DNA of 64,000 bases from Glebionis coronaria (lineage: Eukaryota > Streptophyta > Magnoliopsida > Asterales > Asteraceae), in contig CM046876.1 in assembly GCA_025667525.1 (NCBI GenBank), forward strand, positions 25,569,224 to 25,633,223, read 5' to 3'. Below the pieces are notes generated by a model, which was given only the letters and a program-made list of their open reading frames with translations, did no database searches and was not told the origin of the DNA. Positions within the stretch are counted from its first letter, which is position 1; each line of letters starts with the position of its first letter. A program made the position numbers and the translations under genes. Positions 50,203-62,039 of the stretch are shown piece after piece.

Positions 50203-52324
50203 TTGCCGAAACATCCACCACCCCACCAAATCCATACAATTTTCAATTTAAATCAAGTATGAGGATGATTAAGCTAACTAATCATAGACCCACTCTTAGA
50301 ATTGATCAAGGATCACATTGGTGTAAGAATTTTACACATGCAAGGCATTTGTTTTTCTTGATGTTGGTAGGTAGAAGCCATGATCATGCATGGTGTTTTT
50401 AGCATGATCAATGGTGGTTTTTGCTAGAATCTTTGTTAAAACTTCATTTTGATCTAAAGGTTTTAATTTTGATTATGATTTGGATGTTATGGTTCATATA
50501 TGTTTATGTTAGAGTATAGAAATGATCATTTTTATGGTTGGTTTTGATCAAAAAGTTGATTTTGTACAAGATTTTGGTAGTCATTTTATAACAGTAAGTA
50601 AACAGTAAAATCCGAATTTTTATGTTTTTAAAATGGCTTAACTTATAGCCTAGGGTTGTAGATAATTTAATAGCTTCGATTTGATATAAGGTATAGCTTC
50701 TAGATCCAAACGAGCGCGAAGTTATGATGTTTTGAATGATCGTGTACCGGGAGACGAGTATCGGCACTACAAATAGTTGTTGTCGATATTTGGATCGAAT
50801 CTCGGGGACTCTAAATCGAAGTTTTGAAATATGTAACCTACTAATACTGAGGTTTTTACTTTAGAGGGTGAGTTTACTTTAAAACCCGAGTGTCGGTTTT
50901 GTAAACGGAGTCGTTTAAAGAAGTTAAAACGGTTGTATGAAAATTTAACGTAAATCTGTACGGATTTTGTAGTTTGAAAATGAGTCGGGTAAAGGACTTT
51001 AAAAGTAATTTCATTTGATAAACCTGTAGGAGGACTTTCTATATATAGTAAGTTAGTTTATCGAGTCGTTTCATAAACGTTTGACGAGTTTAAAAGGGGT
51101 AAATAAGCTAGTACATGTAGTATGTACCGGCGGATTTTATTAAAAGTATAAAATGGTAAAGTAAATGTGTAGTAAAGTATAATGAAGTTATTTATATCGT
51201 TTTCTCTCGAGTTTATCGTGACTTTATGAGTTTGAGTTTAATGTTGTTATGTATTATTTATTTCTCGAGTCATTATTAACGAACGCGTCTTATTTGATAG
51301 GTTGCGGTTCTCGTGTTTGAAAGGCATCCATTATCATCGACGATCATCTCGCTAGATCTCTTATACTAAGGTGAGTCTGTAGCCTTGCTTTTTATGCTAG
51401 CTACTAAATGTTTTATACCCGCGAGGGGGATACATGCTATTTGAAAATAAATGAACACAAGTCATGAGTAATTGTTGGACCCGAATGTTGCCTAAAGTTG
51501 AATTCATTGTATCGAGTAACTTGTTGCTAAAGACCCTAAATTCATGAGCCGTTAACTATCTTCTAACTTGATGTTGTGAGTCGGGAATATTTGCTTATTC
51601 TAATGATAGTACTATTGGGTTGACCACCCTATATGAGACCAGGGCATTACGTTGAGTAACCCACTGGGAAGGATAATTTTACGTGAATAAGATTGTGGTA
51701 TTCTAGCAACTGATACCCTAGAGGGGCAATGGTTTTATTCTAGTCATGCCGGCATTTGGCGTGGGTGACTATTTGGTTAAGGGTTCGGTGTCATGAGCTT
51801 AAATACAATGTTTATTATTATTATTATTTCCTTGAATATAGATTGTGTGTATGACAATTCTATAAATGATTATGATTGATTTTCTTCTTGTGTTCAAATG
51901 TGATTTGATAAACCTATAGACTCACTCAACATTATTGTTGACTCGTTTTAGCATGTTTTTCAGGTAATAAGAAGTGATGGAGCATGGAGCTTTGCTGTGG
52001 AGGTTGTGGCTTGGCTTTTGGAAGAATGTTGGTCTAGAAACTATTTCTACCTTTTACTGTTGAACAATTTACTTTATGTTGATGTACTGTACTTAACTTG
52101 TTGGTTGTTGGTCAAGATCTATGGGGACTATGCGCTTTACTCTGGTGTCGTGTCAGTACAATCAAGGGGTGAAATTTATGTTTTAGACCATTTATGAAAA
52201 TCTTGTTTATATTTATGTGTAAACGTCTCACTTTTGAGTCGTTCAATATACCTTGTGTGATGATGCTTGTGTCTAGCACCCAATTTTGTATTTCCGCTGC
52301 GCATTGTAATATGGGGGTGTTAAA
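49637..52324 (+). repeat. 5' LTR of chromodomain gypsy
   Basis: 2,688 bp, TGTGACAACCC to GGGTGTTAAA (canonical TGTTACA with a change near the end). A TATA-like CTATATAAAAGC lies at about 50071-50082. It carries an expanded (CT)n microsatellite. Confidence 0.92.
50132..50198 (+). repeat. (CT)n microsatellite in 5' LTR
   Basis: About 33 CT dinucleotides in the 5' LTR. The same site in the 3' LTR (about 59074-59087) has about seven. It expanded or contracted after insertion, and lies in the transcribed leader just downstream of the TATA-like box. Confidence 0.95.
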
Positions 52325-52327
52325 GAT

Positions 52328-52339
52328 TGGTATCAGAGC
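52328..52339 (+). promoter_or_regulatory. Primer binding site, initiator tRNA-Met
   Basis: TGGTATCAGAGC begins three bases after the 5' LTR. Confidence 0.9.
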
Positions 52340-52735
52340 TGCAAGTTATAGAGAACTGGGTCAATTTTGAAAATTGTCCTAAACTATAACTTTGGTGTCG
52401 AAAGTATTTATTCTTCAAAAGCACACAACTCCTCTGCAACACTCCGGTAAGATCAGTTTTAGTTTTGTTTTGCATTGTAGATGTATCCCTCATAACTGAA
52501 ATGATTTACCGAGTATTTATTAAGTAAATACTACGATATTGTATTGGAATTATTGAAAGTACGATGAATGCTTGTCAGTATCATATTTATTTATTTTTGC
52601 GAGCATTGCATAAACATCATTTGCATTGTGTTGCATAGCATGGATTACGTATGACATTTGCATGAGCATTGCATACTAATTATTATTTTATTAACGATGA
52701 CCTTAAGTATCCTTGAACCCTTATAATTATAGAAA

Positions 52736-53581
52736 ATGGTTGGTTTACCTCCTGAGGATGGATGGATTGATATGAGTAATGTAGTGGATGGTGGGGAAGT
52801 GGATAAATTTGGTGCTAGTAACGATGAGGAGCCTTTTGAGTTTTTAGATGATGGGATTCCACTTACTGCAGTTGGTCAGACAGAGCCTGAGTTGATACAA
52901 GGTAGTTATGTTCCAAGGGTCAATGTTGTGCCACAGACTGTTCCAGATTGTCAGCGACCTGTTGTTCGTTCTTTGACTCCTACTTGTGATGCTTATATTA
53001 GCAGTTTGCCTGGGATTGCATTTACTAGGGGAGATGTTCCTGTTGAGTCGAGTAGGGCTGCTAGTGCTCGATCTATTCATGATGGTATTCCTAAGGTTTA
53101 TTGTCCAGGTCCTAGGTCTTATGATGATATTTTCTGGTTTCTTAAGAAGTTTTTTAGGTCTTTGTTTGAAAGGTATTTGGTTGAGACTCGTGTGATTACG
53201 AGGTTTGAGCAGAATGAGAAAAAGTTTGACAGGTTTGTTGGTAATGTGAGGAGGTCAGGGTTTGTTAGGGCAAGGGAAATGGATGAAGTTGCTAGATTAA
53301 GATCTATGGTGTTGAATTTGAGTTGACAAGTTGAAAGGTTACGTAGGGAGCAAGAAAGGAATGTAAGGTTGAGTGCATGGGGCTTGTCGGTGAGATTTTT
53401 TCCTAGTCGAGGTGTAGTGATTCGTGATGTGCCGAATCAGGTTGAAGCTCAAGTGTTGGTGAAGCCAAGTGAAGGAAGTAGTCGAAAGGGAAAGGAAAAA
53501 GTGGAGGAAGAATCTGAAGATGATGATAGCAGCAGTGATGACGAGTCGATGTACAAGAAGCTGCGGGGATCTGATGTTTAG
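52736..53581 (+). pseudogene. Extra ORF upstream of gag, one in-frame stop
   Basis: A sense-strand frame of 282 codons lies between primer binding site and gag, interrupted only by TGA at 53324-53326 in the same frame. It begins MVGLPPEDGWIDMSNVVDGG. The middle has a basic, aromatic segment (FWFLKKFFRSLFERYL). Next comes a probable coiled coil (RAREMDEVARLRSMVLNL and, after the stop, QVERLRREQERN). The C-terminus is highly charged (EKVEEESEDDDSSSDDES). I recognise no domain. It is separated by 394 bp from gag. Such additional ORFs are known in Tat/Ogre-type gypsy elements, but those precede gag with a different layout. Function unknown. Its near-intact frame, comparable to gag, suggests it was under selection in the parent element. 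Confidence 0.65.
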
Positions 53582-53975
53582 TTCTTTATGTTGTTTTATT
53601 AGCCTTGTTGTAATAGAACTTATGTAGACTCGTACTCTAGTTTGTGATGAAACTTAATGAGTTTAAGTTTGTTGTGATGAAGGATTGTAGTGACATTACT
53701 TGTCACAATTTTGTGGAGATTTTCCAAAGCAATCCAAAATTACCTTCATGACTTATGATCTGTCTTATTAGTTAATGTGTGAATTGGTTAATGATTCATT
53801 GTGAATTGTGTTGTTGGTGCATGTAGTATCCATGTTACATCTTGATAGAGAAATCCTTCTTCTTATCATGATATGAATACTTACTTGTTCTTTTTCTGTT
53901 ATGGTTATACAGGAAGGAGTTGGGAGGCATTTTTCAGACTTTACTAAATTATTGTTTGGTTAGTTTCCTGTAAAC

Positions 53976-54716
53976 ATGCCGCCTAAATTGACGACTGCTA
54001 CTGTTAATACCATGATTAAGCAAGCTATTGCTAGAGCTTTGAAAGCTGAACGTGCTGCGAGGAACCAAGAGGCTGAGAATAGGAATGCTGCTGGTCAGGT
54101 TGGAGGGAATGTTGAAAATCAGGTTGGAGGAAATGCTGATGAACAAGCAGAAGGAAATGCTGCGGGACAAGTTGGAGGTAATGCTGTTGTTCAGCAGGTT
54201 CAGAAGGAATGTTCTTATGCTAGTTTCATGAAATGTGGACCTACCCAATTTCGTGGTACAGGTGGTGCATTAGAATTAAGGAGGTGGATTGAGAAAATTG
54301 AAAGTACTTTTTAAATCAGTGGATGTTCAGAAGCTAGTAAGGTGAAATTTGCTGCAGCTACTTTTCAGGATGATGCGTTGAGTTGGTGGAATAGTCAAGT
54401 AGCTACTGTAGGATTGGTTGAAGCTAATGCTAGAACATGGACTGTGACCAAGGGACTGTTGACTGCTAAGTTTTGTCCTGAGGAAGAGTTAGGTCAGTTG
54501 GAAGATGAATTGAGGCATTTGGTGCTGAGGAACAATGATATTGTAGCTTATACACGGATATTTTCTGATTTATGTTTGTTGTGTCCTGATGCGTTTGCTG
54601 ATGACCGTAAGAAGATGAGGCAGTATATTAGGGTTTATCTAGTAATATCAAGGGAGAAACTACTTCGTCAAAACCCAAGTCATTTGATGAAGCTGTTCAA
54701 ATGGCTCATGCTTTAA
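53976..54716 (+). pseudogene. Gypsy gag, N-terminal part, broken
   Basis: Starts MPPKLTTATVNTMIKQAI, then Gly/Asn-rich imperfect repeats (AGQVGGN type, four copies), then the gag core (FRGTGGALELRRWIEKIEST). TAA at 54312-54314 interrupts the same frame, which resumes with KFAAATFQDDALSWWNSQV. A frameshift near 54635 then moves coding to the frame of 54701-55777. Gag would form the virus-like particle in the cytoplasm. Confidence 0.9.
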
Positions 54717-55777
54717 TGGATGTAAAGCTGCATGATCTAAAGGATAGTATTGCTGAGGGGAATAAGAGAAAGTGGGAAGCTACACACTCAAGCCAAGGGC
54801 AGAATCGTGGTGGTTATCGTAATAACAATAACCAAGGACCGAATAGGAATCAGCAATATAATTTGAGAAGGAATGATGGTGTTCGTGCTGCCACAGGAAA
54901 TCAAGGTAACAAAGTGAATCCGAAGTGTGGTCGATGTAATCTGTATCATATTGGAAATTATCCACCTGCTTGCAACAAGTGTGGGAAGGCCGGACATAAG
55001 ATGGCAGATTGTAAAAACAAGGGTGTAGCCACGGGGGCCAATACTGTTAAGGTAGTTTACTGTTCTGGATGTGGAGGCCGTGGACATAAGCAAGGGAACT
55101 GTCCGAGGGTTGGCATACGACAGGGAGGCAATGTTGCTGCTGGGATTGCTGCTCCAGCCTATGTCGTGGGAGATGCTGACAAACCTCAAGGGCCGAATGT
55201 AGTGACTGGTATGTTCTTACTTGATGCTTGTTATGGTAGTGTGTTATTTGATTCTGGATCCGATAGAATTTTCGTAGATGTTAGATTCAGTCAGCTATTG
55301 GATAGAGAACCAGTGAGATTGACAACTAGTTATAATGTGGAGTTAGCTGATGGTAAGGTTGTAAGCACTAGTTCTATACTGAAAGGTTGTTCCTTGAAGT
55401 TAGGTAATTATGTGTTTAGTATTGATTTGATGCCCATAGAATTAGGATCTTTTGACGTGATTGTTGGGATGGACTGGTTAGTTGGTAATGGTGCAGTAAT
55501 TGTTTGTGGAGAAAGATTAGTTCAGATACCGCTAAGGGATAGGGTATTGACTGTGAAAGGTGATGAATGTACTTCTCGTTTGAGAGTTGTTTCTTGTTTA
55601 ATGATGAAGAGGTATATAGAAGCAGGTTGTGATGTGTTTCTTGCACAGATAAGTAATGATGGTGTGAATGAAAGGAAATTGGAGGATGTGCCTATGATTA
55701 GAGAGTATCCAGAGGTTTTCCCTGAGGATTTCCAGGATTACCGCCGCATCGTGAAGTGGAGTTTCGTATTGATTTAG
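54701..55777 (+). pseudogene. Gag zinc knuckles and protease
   Basis: A 358-codon frame with the gag C-terminus and two CCHC knuckles: CNKCGKAGHKMADC at about residues 90-103 and CSGCGGRGHKQGNC at about 121-134. It continues into aspartic protease with the DSG active-site triad (LFDSGSDRIFVD, about residue 183) and the IVGMDWL motif. The frame is lost near 55735, just before the linker to reverse transcriptase, so the stop at 55777 is not the natural end. Confidence 0.9.
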
Positions 55778-56734
55778 TGTCGGGTGCTGCGCCTGTTGCT
55801 CGTGTACCGTATCGTTTAGCTCCATCTGAGATGAAAGAATTATCTGATCAATTAAAGGAATTGATGGATAAGGGATTTATTAGACCAAGTTCGTCGCCGT
55901 GGGGTGCGCCTGTTTTGTTTTGTTCAGAAGAAAGATGGTTCTTTTAGAATGTGTATTGATTATAGAGAGCTTAACAAATTGACTGTCAAGAATCGGTATC
56001 CACTGTCGAGGATTGATGATTTGTTTGATCAGTTGCAAGGGTCATGTGTATACTCGAAGATCGATTTGAGGTCTGGGTATCATCAACTGAGACTTAGGGA
56101 AGAAGATATTCCTATAACATCTTTCCGTACTCGATATGGACATTTTGAATTTCAAGTGATGACTTTTGGGTTAACAAATGCGCCTGCTGTATTTATGGAT
56201 TTGATGAATCGTGTACGTAAGCCGTATTTGGATGAGTTTGTTATCGTATTCATTGATGATATTCTCGTTTATTCCAAGAGTGAAGAGGAACATGAGAAGC
56301 ATTTGAGAACAATTTTGGAATTATTGAAGAAGGAGAAGCTGTATGAGAAATTCTCTAAGTGTGAATTTTGGTTGAAATCAGTGCAATATTTAGGGCACGT
56401 GATTGATAGTGAAGGTGTTCGTGTGGATCCTGCTAAGATTGAGGCAATTAAGGATTGGTCAGTGCCGAAGACGCCGACTGAAGTTCGCCAATTTCTTGGT
56501 TTGGCTGGGTATTATAGAGGGTTTATCGAGAAGTTTTCGTTAATTGCTAAGCCGTTGACTAAGCTTACGGAAAAGAATCGAGTGTTTGAATGGGGATTGG
56601 AAGATGAATCTGCATTTAGTATGTTGAAGGATAAGTTGCGTTTTGTGCCGATATTGTCTTTGCTAGAAGGATCTGAGTATTTTGTAGTGTACTGTGACGC
56701 GTCTCATAAAGGATTTGGAGTTGTGTTGATGTAA
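55756..56734 (+). pseudogene. Reverse transcriptase, broken
   Basis: The N-terminal linker and first RT block ([20 protein letters not shown]) lie in the frame of 55756-55947. A short indel near 55912 shifts to the frame of 55904-56734, which holds [18 protein letters not shown], the catalytic FIDDILVYS at about 56250, and the connection leading into RNase H ([17 protein letters not shown]). TAA at 56732-56734 stops the frame where relatives have a sense codon. The RT domain itself is otherwise complete. Confidence 0.92.
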
Positions 56735-58111
56735 ATGGAGAAAGTAATAGCATATGCGTCGAGACAATTGAGGAAGGCTGAAGAGAATTACACTACGCAT
56801 GATTTGGAACTTGGGGCTGTGATTTTTGCTTTGAAGCTGTGGAGATACTACTTGTATGGAACCAAGTGTGTAGTTTTTACTGATCATAAGAGTTTGCAAT
56901 ATATTTTGGATCAAAAGGAATTGGATATGAGGCAAAGGAGATGGGTTGAGTTGCTGAATGATTATGACTGCGAGATTCGTTACCATCTTGGTAAAGCGAA
57001 TGTGGTAGCTGATGCACTTAGTAGAAAGGAAAGAGATATGTCTATAAGAGTTAGAGCTTTGACGATGATGGAAAGTGTTGATTTGACAGAAGCGATATTG
57101 AAAGCCCAAACTAATGGTTTGAAGGAAGAGAACGTTGAGGCAGAAAACTTGGGTATAATGTTGAAACCATTGTTTGAAATAACGTCAAATGGATTGAGGT
57201 ATTTTAATAATAGGATTTGGTTACTGTTGTGTCCGTATGAGAAAGATTCGTTAGGGGTGCGAGATTTGGTGATGAATGAATCTCATAAGTCGAAGTATTC
57301 AATACATCCTAGATCAGACAAGATGTATCAAGATCTTAAGAAAGTTTATTGGTGGCCGAAAATGAAGGCAGATATAGCACAGTATGTTAATAAGTGTTTA
57401 ACTTGTGCGAAGGTGAAGGCTGAACATGAGAAACCGTCTGGATTATTAGTGCAACCTGAGATTCCTGAGTGGAAATGGGAGAAGATTACGATGGATTTTG
57501 TGACAGGTTTGCCAAGGACTGCAAGTGGTAGTGATATGATATGGGTGATTGTAGATAGATTGACTAAGTCTGCTCACTTTTTGCCAATGAAGAAGACATA
57601 TAGTATGGAGAGGTTAACAACAGTGTATGTGAAGGAGATTGTTTGTCGATATGGTGTGCCTTTGTCGATAATTTCTGATCGTGATAGTAGGTTTACTTCA
57701 GAATTTTGGAAGTCTTTGCAGAAAGCGATGGGAACGGAGTTATGTTTAAGTACAGCATATCATCCGGAAACTGATGGGCAAAGTGAAAGAATGATTCAAA
57801 CGTTAGAGGATATGCTTCGTGCATGTGTGATTGATTTTGGAAATGGTTGGGATAAGCATTTGCCATTGGTTGAATTTTCGTACAATAATAGTTATCATGT
57901 TAGTATTAAAGCCGCTCCATTTGAAGCTTTATATAGACTTAAGTGTAGATCCCCAGTGTGTTGGAGTGAGGTAGGAGAAAGTCAATTGACTGGGCCTGAA
58001 ATGATATTTGAGACGACTAAAAAGATTGTGCAGATTAAGAACCGTTTGTTATCTGCCAGGAGTAGACAAAAGAGTTATGCTGATAACAGAAGGAAATCGT
58101 TGGGAGTTTGA
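56735..58111 (+). pseudogene. RNase H and integrase
   Basis: Continues the reverse-transcriptase frame after the stop at 56732. RNase [16 protein letters not shown] and [10 protein letters not shown]. Integrase: zinc-binding HHCC region ([15 protein letters not shown]...CLTCAKVK), catalytic Asp in ITMDFVTG (about residue 253), Asp in SDRDSRF (about 316) and Glu in SERMIQT (about 351), the D,D35E spacing. A frameshift near 58100 gives a false end. Confidence 0.92.
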
Positions 58112-58538
58112 AGTAGGAGACATGGTTATGTTGAAAGTATCTCCATGGAAAGGAGTAGTTCGTTTTGGAAAGAGAGGAAAGTTGAGCCCGAGATTTATTG
58201 GACCATTTATGATTATCCAAAGGATTGGATTGGTGGCTTATAAGTTAGAATTTCCTGATGAGCTTAAGGTTATTCATAATACTTTTCGTGTGTCTAATCT
58301 GAAGAAGTGTCTAGCTGAAAGGGATGTGGTGATTCCATTGGAGGAAATTCAACTTGATGATAAGTTGAATTTTATAGAGGAACCTGTAGAGATAATGGAT
58401 AAGGAAGTTAAGAAGTTGAAGCATAGTAGAATTCCGATTGTGAAAGTGAGATGGAAATCTAGACGTGGGCCAGAGTTTACCTGGGAACGTGACGATTTCT
58501 TTAAGGACAAGTATCCTCATTTGTTTAGGAAGGATTAA
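58100..58538 (+). pseudogene. Integrase C-terminus with chromodomain
   Basis: In the frame of 58008-58538, downstream of the frameshift: [51 protein letters not shown], then a chromodomain-like tail (IVKVRWKSRRGPEFTWERDD) ending at 58538. Such tails in Tekay/Del elements are thought to guide integration to heterochromatin. Confidence 0.88.
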
Positions 58539-58562
58539 GCGCCGCGGACGTCGCTTCTTTTA

Positions 58563-58574
58563 AGAAGGGGGGGA
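58563..58574 (+). promoter_or_regulatory. Polypurine tract
   Basis: AGAAGGGGGGGA immediately before the 3' LTR start TGTGACAACCC. Confidence 0.9.
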
Positions 58575-61197
58575 TGTGACAACCCAAAACCGAGGTCATT
58601 GCTTAATCTTATTTTACGATTATTTTTGAAATTTTTGAATGAGTTTGAACTATATTTATTTTTGGAGGTTTAAGTTTAAACCGATGTTGGAAGGTCTACA
58701 TTTAATATTTATTAAGTATAAGAGGTATTAGCAAGCGTGATGTCAATGGATGCCAAATATTTTACGTCTTATTGTTGGTTGTTTGATTTTTTTCATTTTT
58801 GAGGTTTTATTTTAAATCACGTGTTAAGTTGAGTCGAGAGTCGATATTATTATTTTTGAGGTACGTTTTAAATTTTTAAAAGTATCTTTATGAAACCCGA
58901 GCCCCGTAAATATTTTGAAAATTGACTAATAGTTATTTCCCGCTTTTTAGCTAACTATTTTCATTTTTTGCCACAACTATTGCCAAATTGCAACCAAGGT
59001 CCCTACACTAGTATATAAAAGCTTAAACAACACACACACACCCTCATTTTCACCACTCAAAATTTTCACCATCTTCTCTCTCTCTCTTGTTTTGCCGAAA
59101 CATCCACCACCCCACCAAATTCATACAATTTTCAATTTAACTCAAGTTTGAGGATGAATTAAGCTAAGCTAATCATAGACCCACTCTTAGAATTGATCAA
59201 GGATCACATTGGTGTAAGAATTTTAAACATGCAAGGCATTTTTTTTTTCTTGATGTTGGTATGTAGAAGCCATGATCATGCATGGTATTTTTAGCATGAT
59301 CAATGGTGGTTTTTGCTAGAATTATTGTTAAAAACTTCATTTTTATCTAAAGGTTTTAATTTTGATTATGATTTGGATGTTATGGTTCATATATGTTGAT
59401 GTTAGGGTATAGAAATGATCATTTTATGGTTGGTTTTGATCAAAAAGATGGTAGTCATTTTATTACAGTAAGTAAATAGTAAAATCCGAATTTTTATGTT
59501 TTGAAAATGGCTTAACTTATAGCCTAGGGTTGTCGATAATTTTATTATCTTCGATTTGATATAAGGTAGAGCTTCTAGCTCCAAACGAGCGCGAAGTTAT
59601 TATGTTTTGAATGATCGTGTACCGGGAGACGAGTATCGGCACTATAAATAGTTGTTGTCGATATTTGGATCGAATCTCGGGGACTCTAAATGGAAGTTTT
59701 GAAATATGTAACCTACTGATAATGAGGTGTTTACTTTAGAGGTTGAGTTTACTTTAAAATCCGAGTGTCGGTTTTGTAAACGGAGTCGTTTAAAGAAGTT
59801 AAAACGGTTGTATGAAAATTTAACGTAAATCTGTCTGGATTTTGTAGTTTGAAAATGAGTCGGGTAAAGGACTTTAAAAGTAATTTCATTTGATAAACTT
59901 GTAGGAGGACTTTCTATATATAGTAAGTTAGTTTATCGAGTCGTTTCATAAACGTTTGACGAGTTTAAAAGGGGTAAATGAGCTAGTACATGTAGTATGT
60001 ACCGGCGGATTTTATAAAAGTATAAAATGGTAAAGTAAATGTGTAGTAAAGTATAATGAAGTTATTTATATCGTTTTCTCTCGAGTTTATCGTGAATTTA
60101 TGAGTTTGAGTTTAATGTTGTTATGTATTATTTATTTCTCGAGTCATTATTAACGAACGCGTCTTATTTGATAGGTAGCGGTTCTCGTGTTTGAAAGGCA
60201 TCCATTATCATCGACGATCATCTCGCTAGATCTCTTATACTAAGGTGAGTCTGTAGCCTTGCTTTTTATGCTAGCTACTAAATGTTTTATACCCGCGAGG
60301 GGGATACATGCTATTTGAAAATAAATAATCACAAGTCATGAGTAATTGTTGGACCCGAATGTTGCCTAAAGTTGAATTCATTGTATTGAGTAACTTGTTG
60401 CTAAAGACCCTAAATTCATGAGCCGTTAACTATCTTCTGACTTGATATTGTGAGTCGGGAATAGCCGCTTATTCTAATGATAGTACTATTGGGTTGACCA
60501 CCCTATCTGAGACCAGGGCATTACGTTGAGTAACCCGCTGGGAAGGATAATTTTACGTGAATAAGATTGTTGTATTCTATCAACTGATACCCTAGAGGGG
60601 CAATGGTTTTATTCTAGTCATGCCGGCATTTGGCGTGGGTGACTATTTGGTTAAGGGGTCTGTGTCATGAGCTTAAATATAATGTTTATTATTATTATTA
60701 TTGCCTTGAATATAGATTGTGTGTACGACAATTCTATAAATGATTATGATTGATTTTATTCTTGTGTTCAAATGTGATTTGATAAACCTATAGACTCGCT
60801 CAACATTATTGTTACTCGTTTTAGCATGTATTTCAGGTAATAGGAAGTGATGGAGCATGGAGCTTTGCTGTGGAGGTTGTGGCTTGGCTTTTGGAAGAAT
60901 GTTGGTCTAAAAACTGTTTCTACCTTTTACTGTTGAACAATTTACTTTATGTTGATGTACTGTACTAAACTTGTTGGTTGTTGGTCAAGATACATGAGGA
61001 CTAAGCGCTTTACTCTTGTGTCGTGTCAGTACAATCAAGGGGTGAAATTTATGTTTTAGACCATATATGAAAATCTTGTTTATATTTATGTGTAAACGTC
61101 TCACTTTTGAGTCGTTCAATATATCTTGTGTGATGATGCTTGTGTCTAGCACCCAATTGTATATTTCCGCTGCGCAATATAAATTGAGGGTGTTAGA
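58575..61197 (+). repeat. 3' LTR of chromodomain gypsy
   Basis: 2,623 bp, the partner of 49637-52324. It ends GGGTGTTAGA with the terminal CA altered, followed by CTTCA. Length difference is mainly from the shorter CT run and small indels. Confidence 0.92.
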
Positions 61198-61202
61198 CTT
61201 CA

Positions 61203-61490
61203 TTCTATCAAAGAGTCATTTGTGAGATTTATTGGTTGTGAGGTCAATAGTTTGGGAATGAATTTAAATATTGTTGGTTAGTATATGTGGTATATTGAGT
61301 CATGAACTAAGGTACACATGGAAATGAGAAGATTTCATTTGGAACAAGTATCCTCATGTGATTTGTTGTTTGTGTGTTTGATCCTAAGGAGTAAATCTCG
61401 GACGAGATTTCTATTAGGAGGGAGTGATGTGACAACCGCGGTTTTGAGGTTCGTCACTTAGATTTATTTTGTGCAAATTTAGTGAAATTA
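61203..61490 (+). mobile_element. Old gypsy element, right part: chromodomain tail, PPT, LTR start
   Basis: 61310-61360 translates as RYTWK, a stop, then EDFIWNKYPHV, matching the end of the younger element's polyprotein (FTWERDDFFKDKYPHL). The polypurine tract TAGGAGGGAGTGA (61415-61427) and a new LTR start TGTGACAACC (61428) follow. The LTR breaks off at about 61480-61495 against the minus-strand copia fragment. This fixes the young element's insertion point between integrase and chromodomain of the old one. Confidence 0.75.
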
Positions 61491-62014
61491 TGTTTCAAGG
61501 TGTGCTTCCAAGAAGGAGGTAATTTGTCAATGACACAAGAGACCTGGATGGTCTCATCAATGTTCATTTTATGTTGTGTAAATCTACCAAGTATTCCAAG
61601 AAGTTCATTGTATTGTTCTATGACTGGTCTTGAATCAGTCTTTTTGTAATTTGTGAAATCACTCACAAGGAACTTCTTACTTGATGCATCCTCAGTCATA
61701 TATTTGGCTTCCAAGGAATCCCATAGTTCTTTACCAGATTCAAAATTTAGGTAAATATCAAATAAAGAATCAGACATACCATTGAGAATAATACCGCGGC
61801 ACACATAGTCATCATTCTCCCATTTGCTCCTTTTCCGCATCTCCTCCAAAGTAGCATCATCACCACCATCAGGAATGGGAGTAGTCAGCACATACACCAC
61901 GTTCATGGTAGAAAGAAGAAAGTGCATCTTCTTTTGCCATCTCCTAAAATCAACCCCTTCAAACTTGTCCAGTTTAGAGAAGTTACCCACCATATGCTTC
62001 ATTGCTGCCGCCAT
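61454..62014 (-). pseudogene. Copia gag fragment, 3' truncated
   Basis: The minus-strand frame begins at 62014: AAMKHMVGNFSKLDKFEGVD, FRRWQKKMHFLLSTMNVVYV, NDDYVCRGIILNGMSDSLFD, and DSRPVIEQYNELLGILGRFT. These are blocks of the UBN2-type gag of plant copia elements. The reading is open for about 175 residues up to PPSWKHTLKH. It then runs into gypsy LTR sequence at about 61487, so the last residues and the stop are not original. Zinc knuckle and pol are absent. The block order strongly recalls copia gag proteins of daisy-family genomes (memory, not searched). Confidence 0.85.
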
Positions 62015-62039
62015 TGATTATCACAAAATAATCTTCTTT

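Larger units (their letters stand above)
49637..61197 (+). mobile_element. Ty3/gypsy chromodomain retrotransposon (Tekay/Del-like), 11.6 kb, defective
   Basis: LTRs at 49637-52324 and 58575-61197, primer binding site, polypurine tract, then gag, protease, reverse transcriptase, RNase H, integrase and a C-terminal chromodomain in gypsy order. The target duplication CTTCG (49632-49636) / CTTCA (61198-61202) has one mismatch. An extra ORF lies between primer binding site and gag. Coding lesions: stops at 53324, 54312 and 56732, and frameshifts near 54635, 55735, 55912 and 58100. The LTR pair shows scattered differences and unequal CT runs. Clade assignment rests on the chromodomain-like C-terminus. 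Confidence 0.93.

Noticed and set aside
51997..52197. 66-codon frame in the 5' LTR
   Set aside because: It is not maintained as a protein in the matching 3' LTR (stop-generating changes near 60966-61003).
56663..57109. Minus-strand 148-codon frame
   Set aside because: It is antisense to RNase H and integrase coding sequence.
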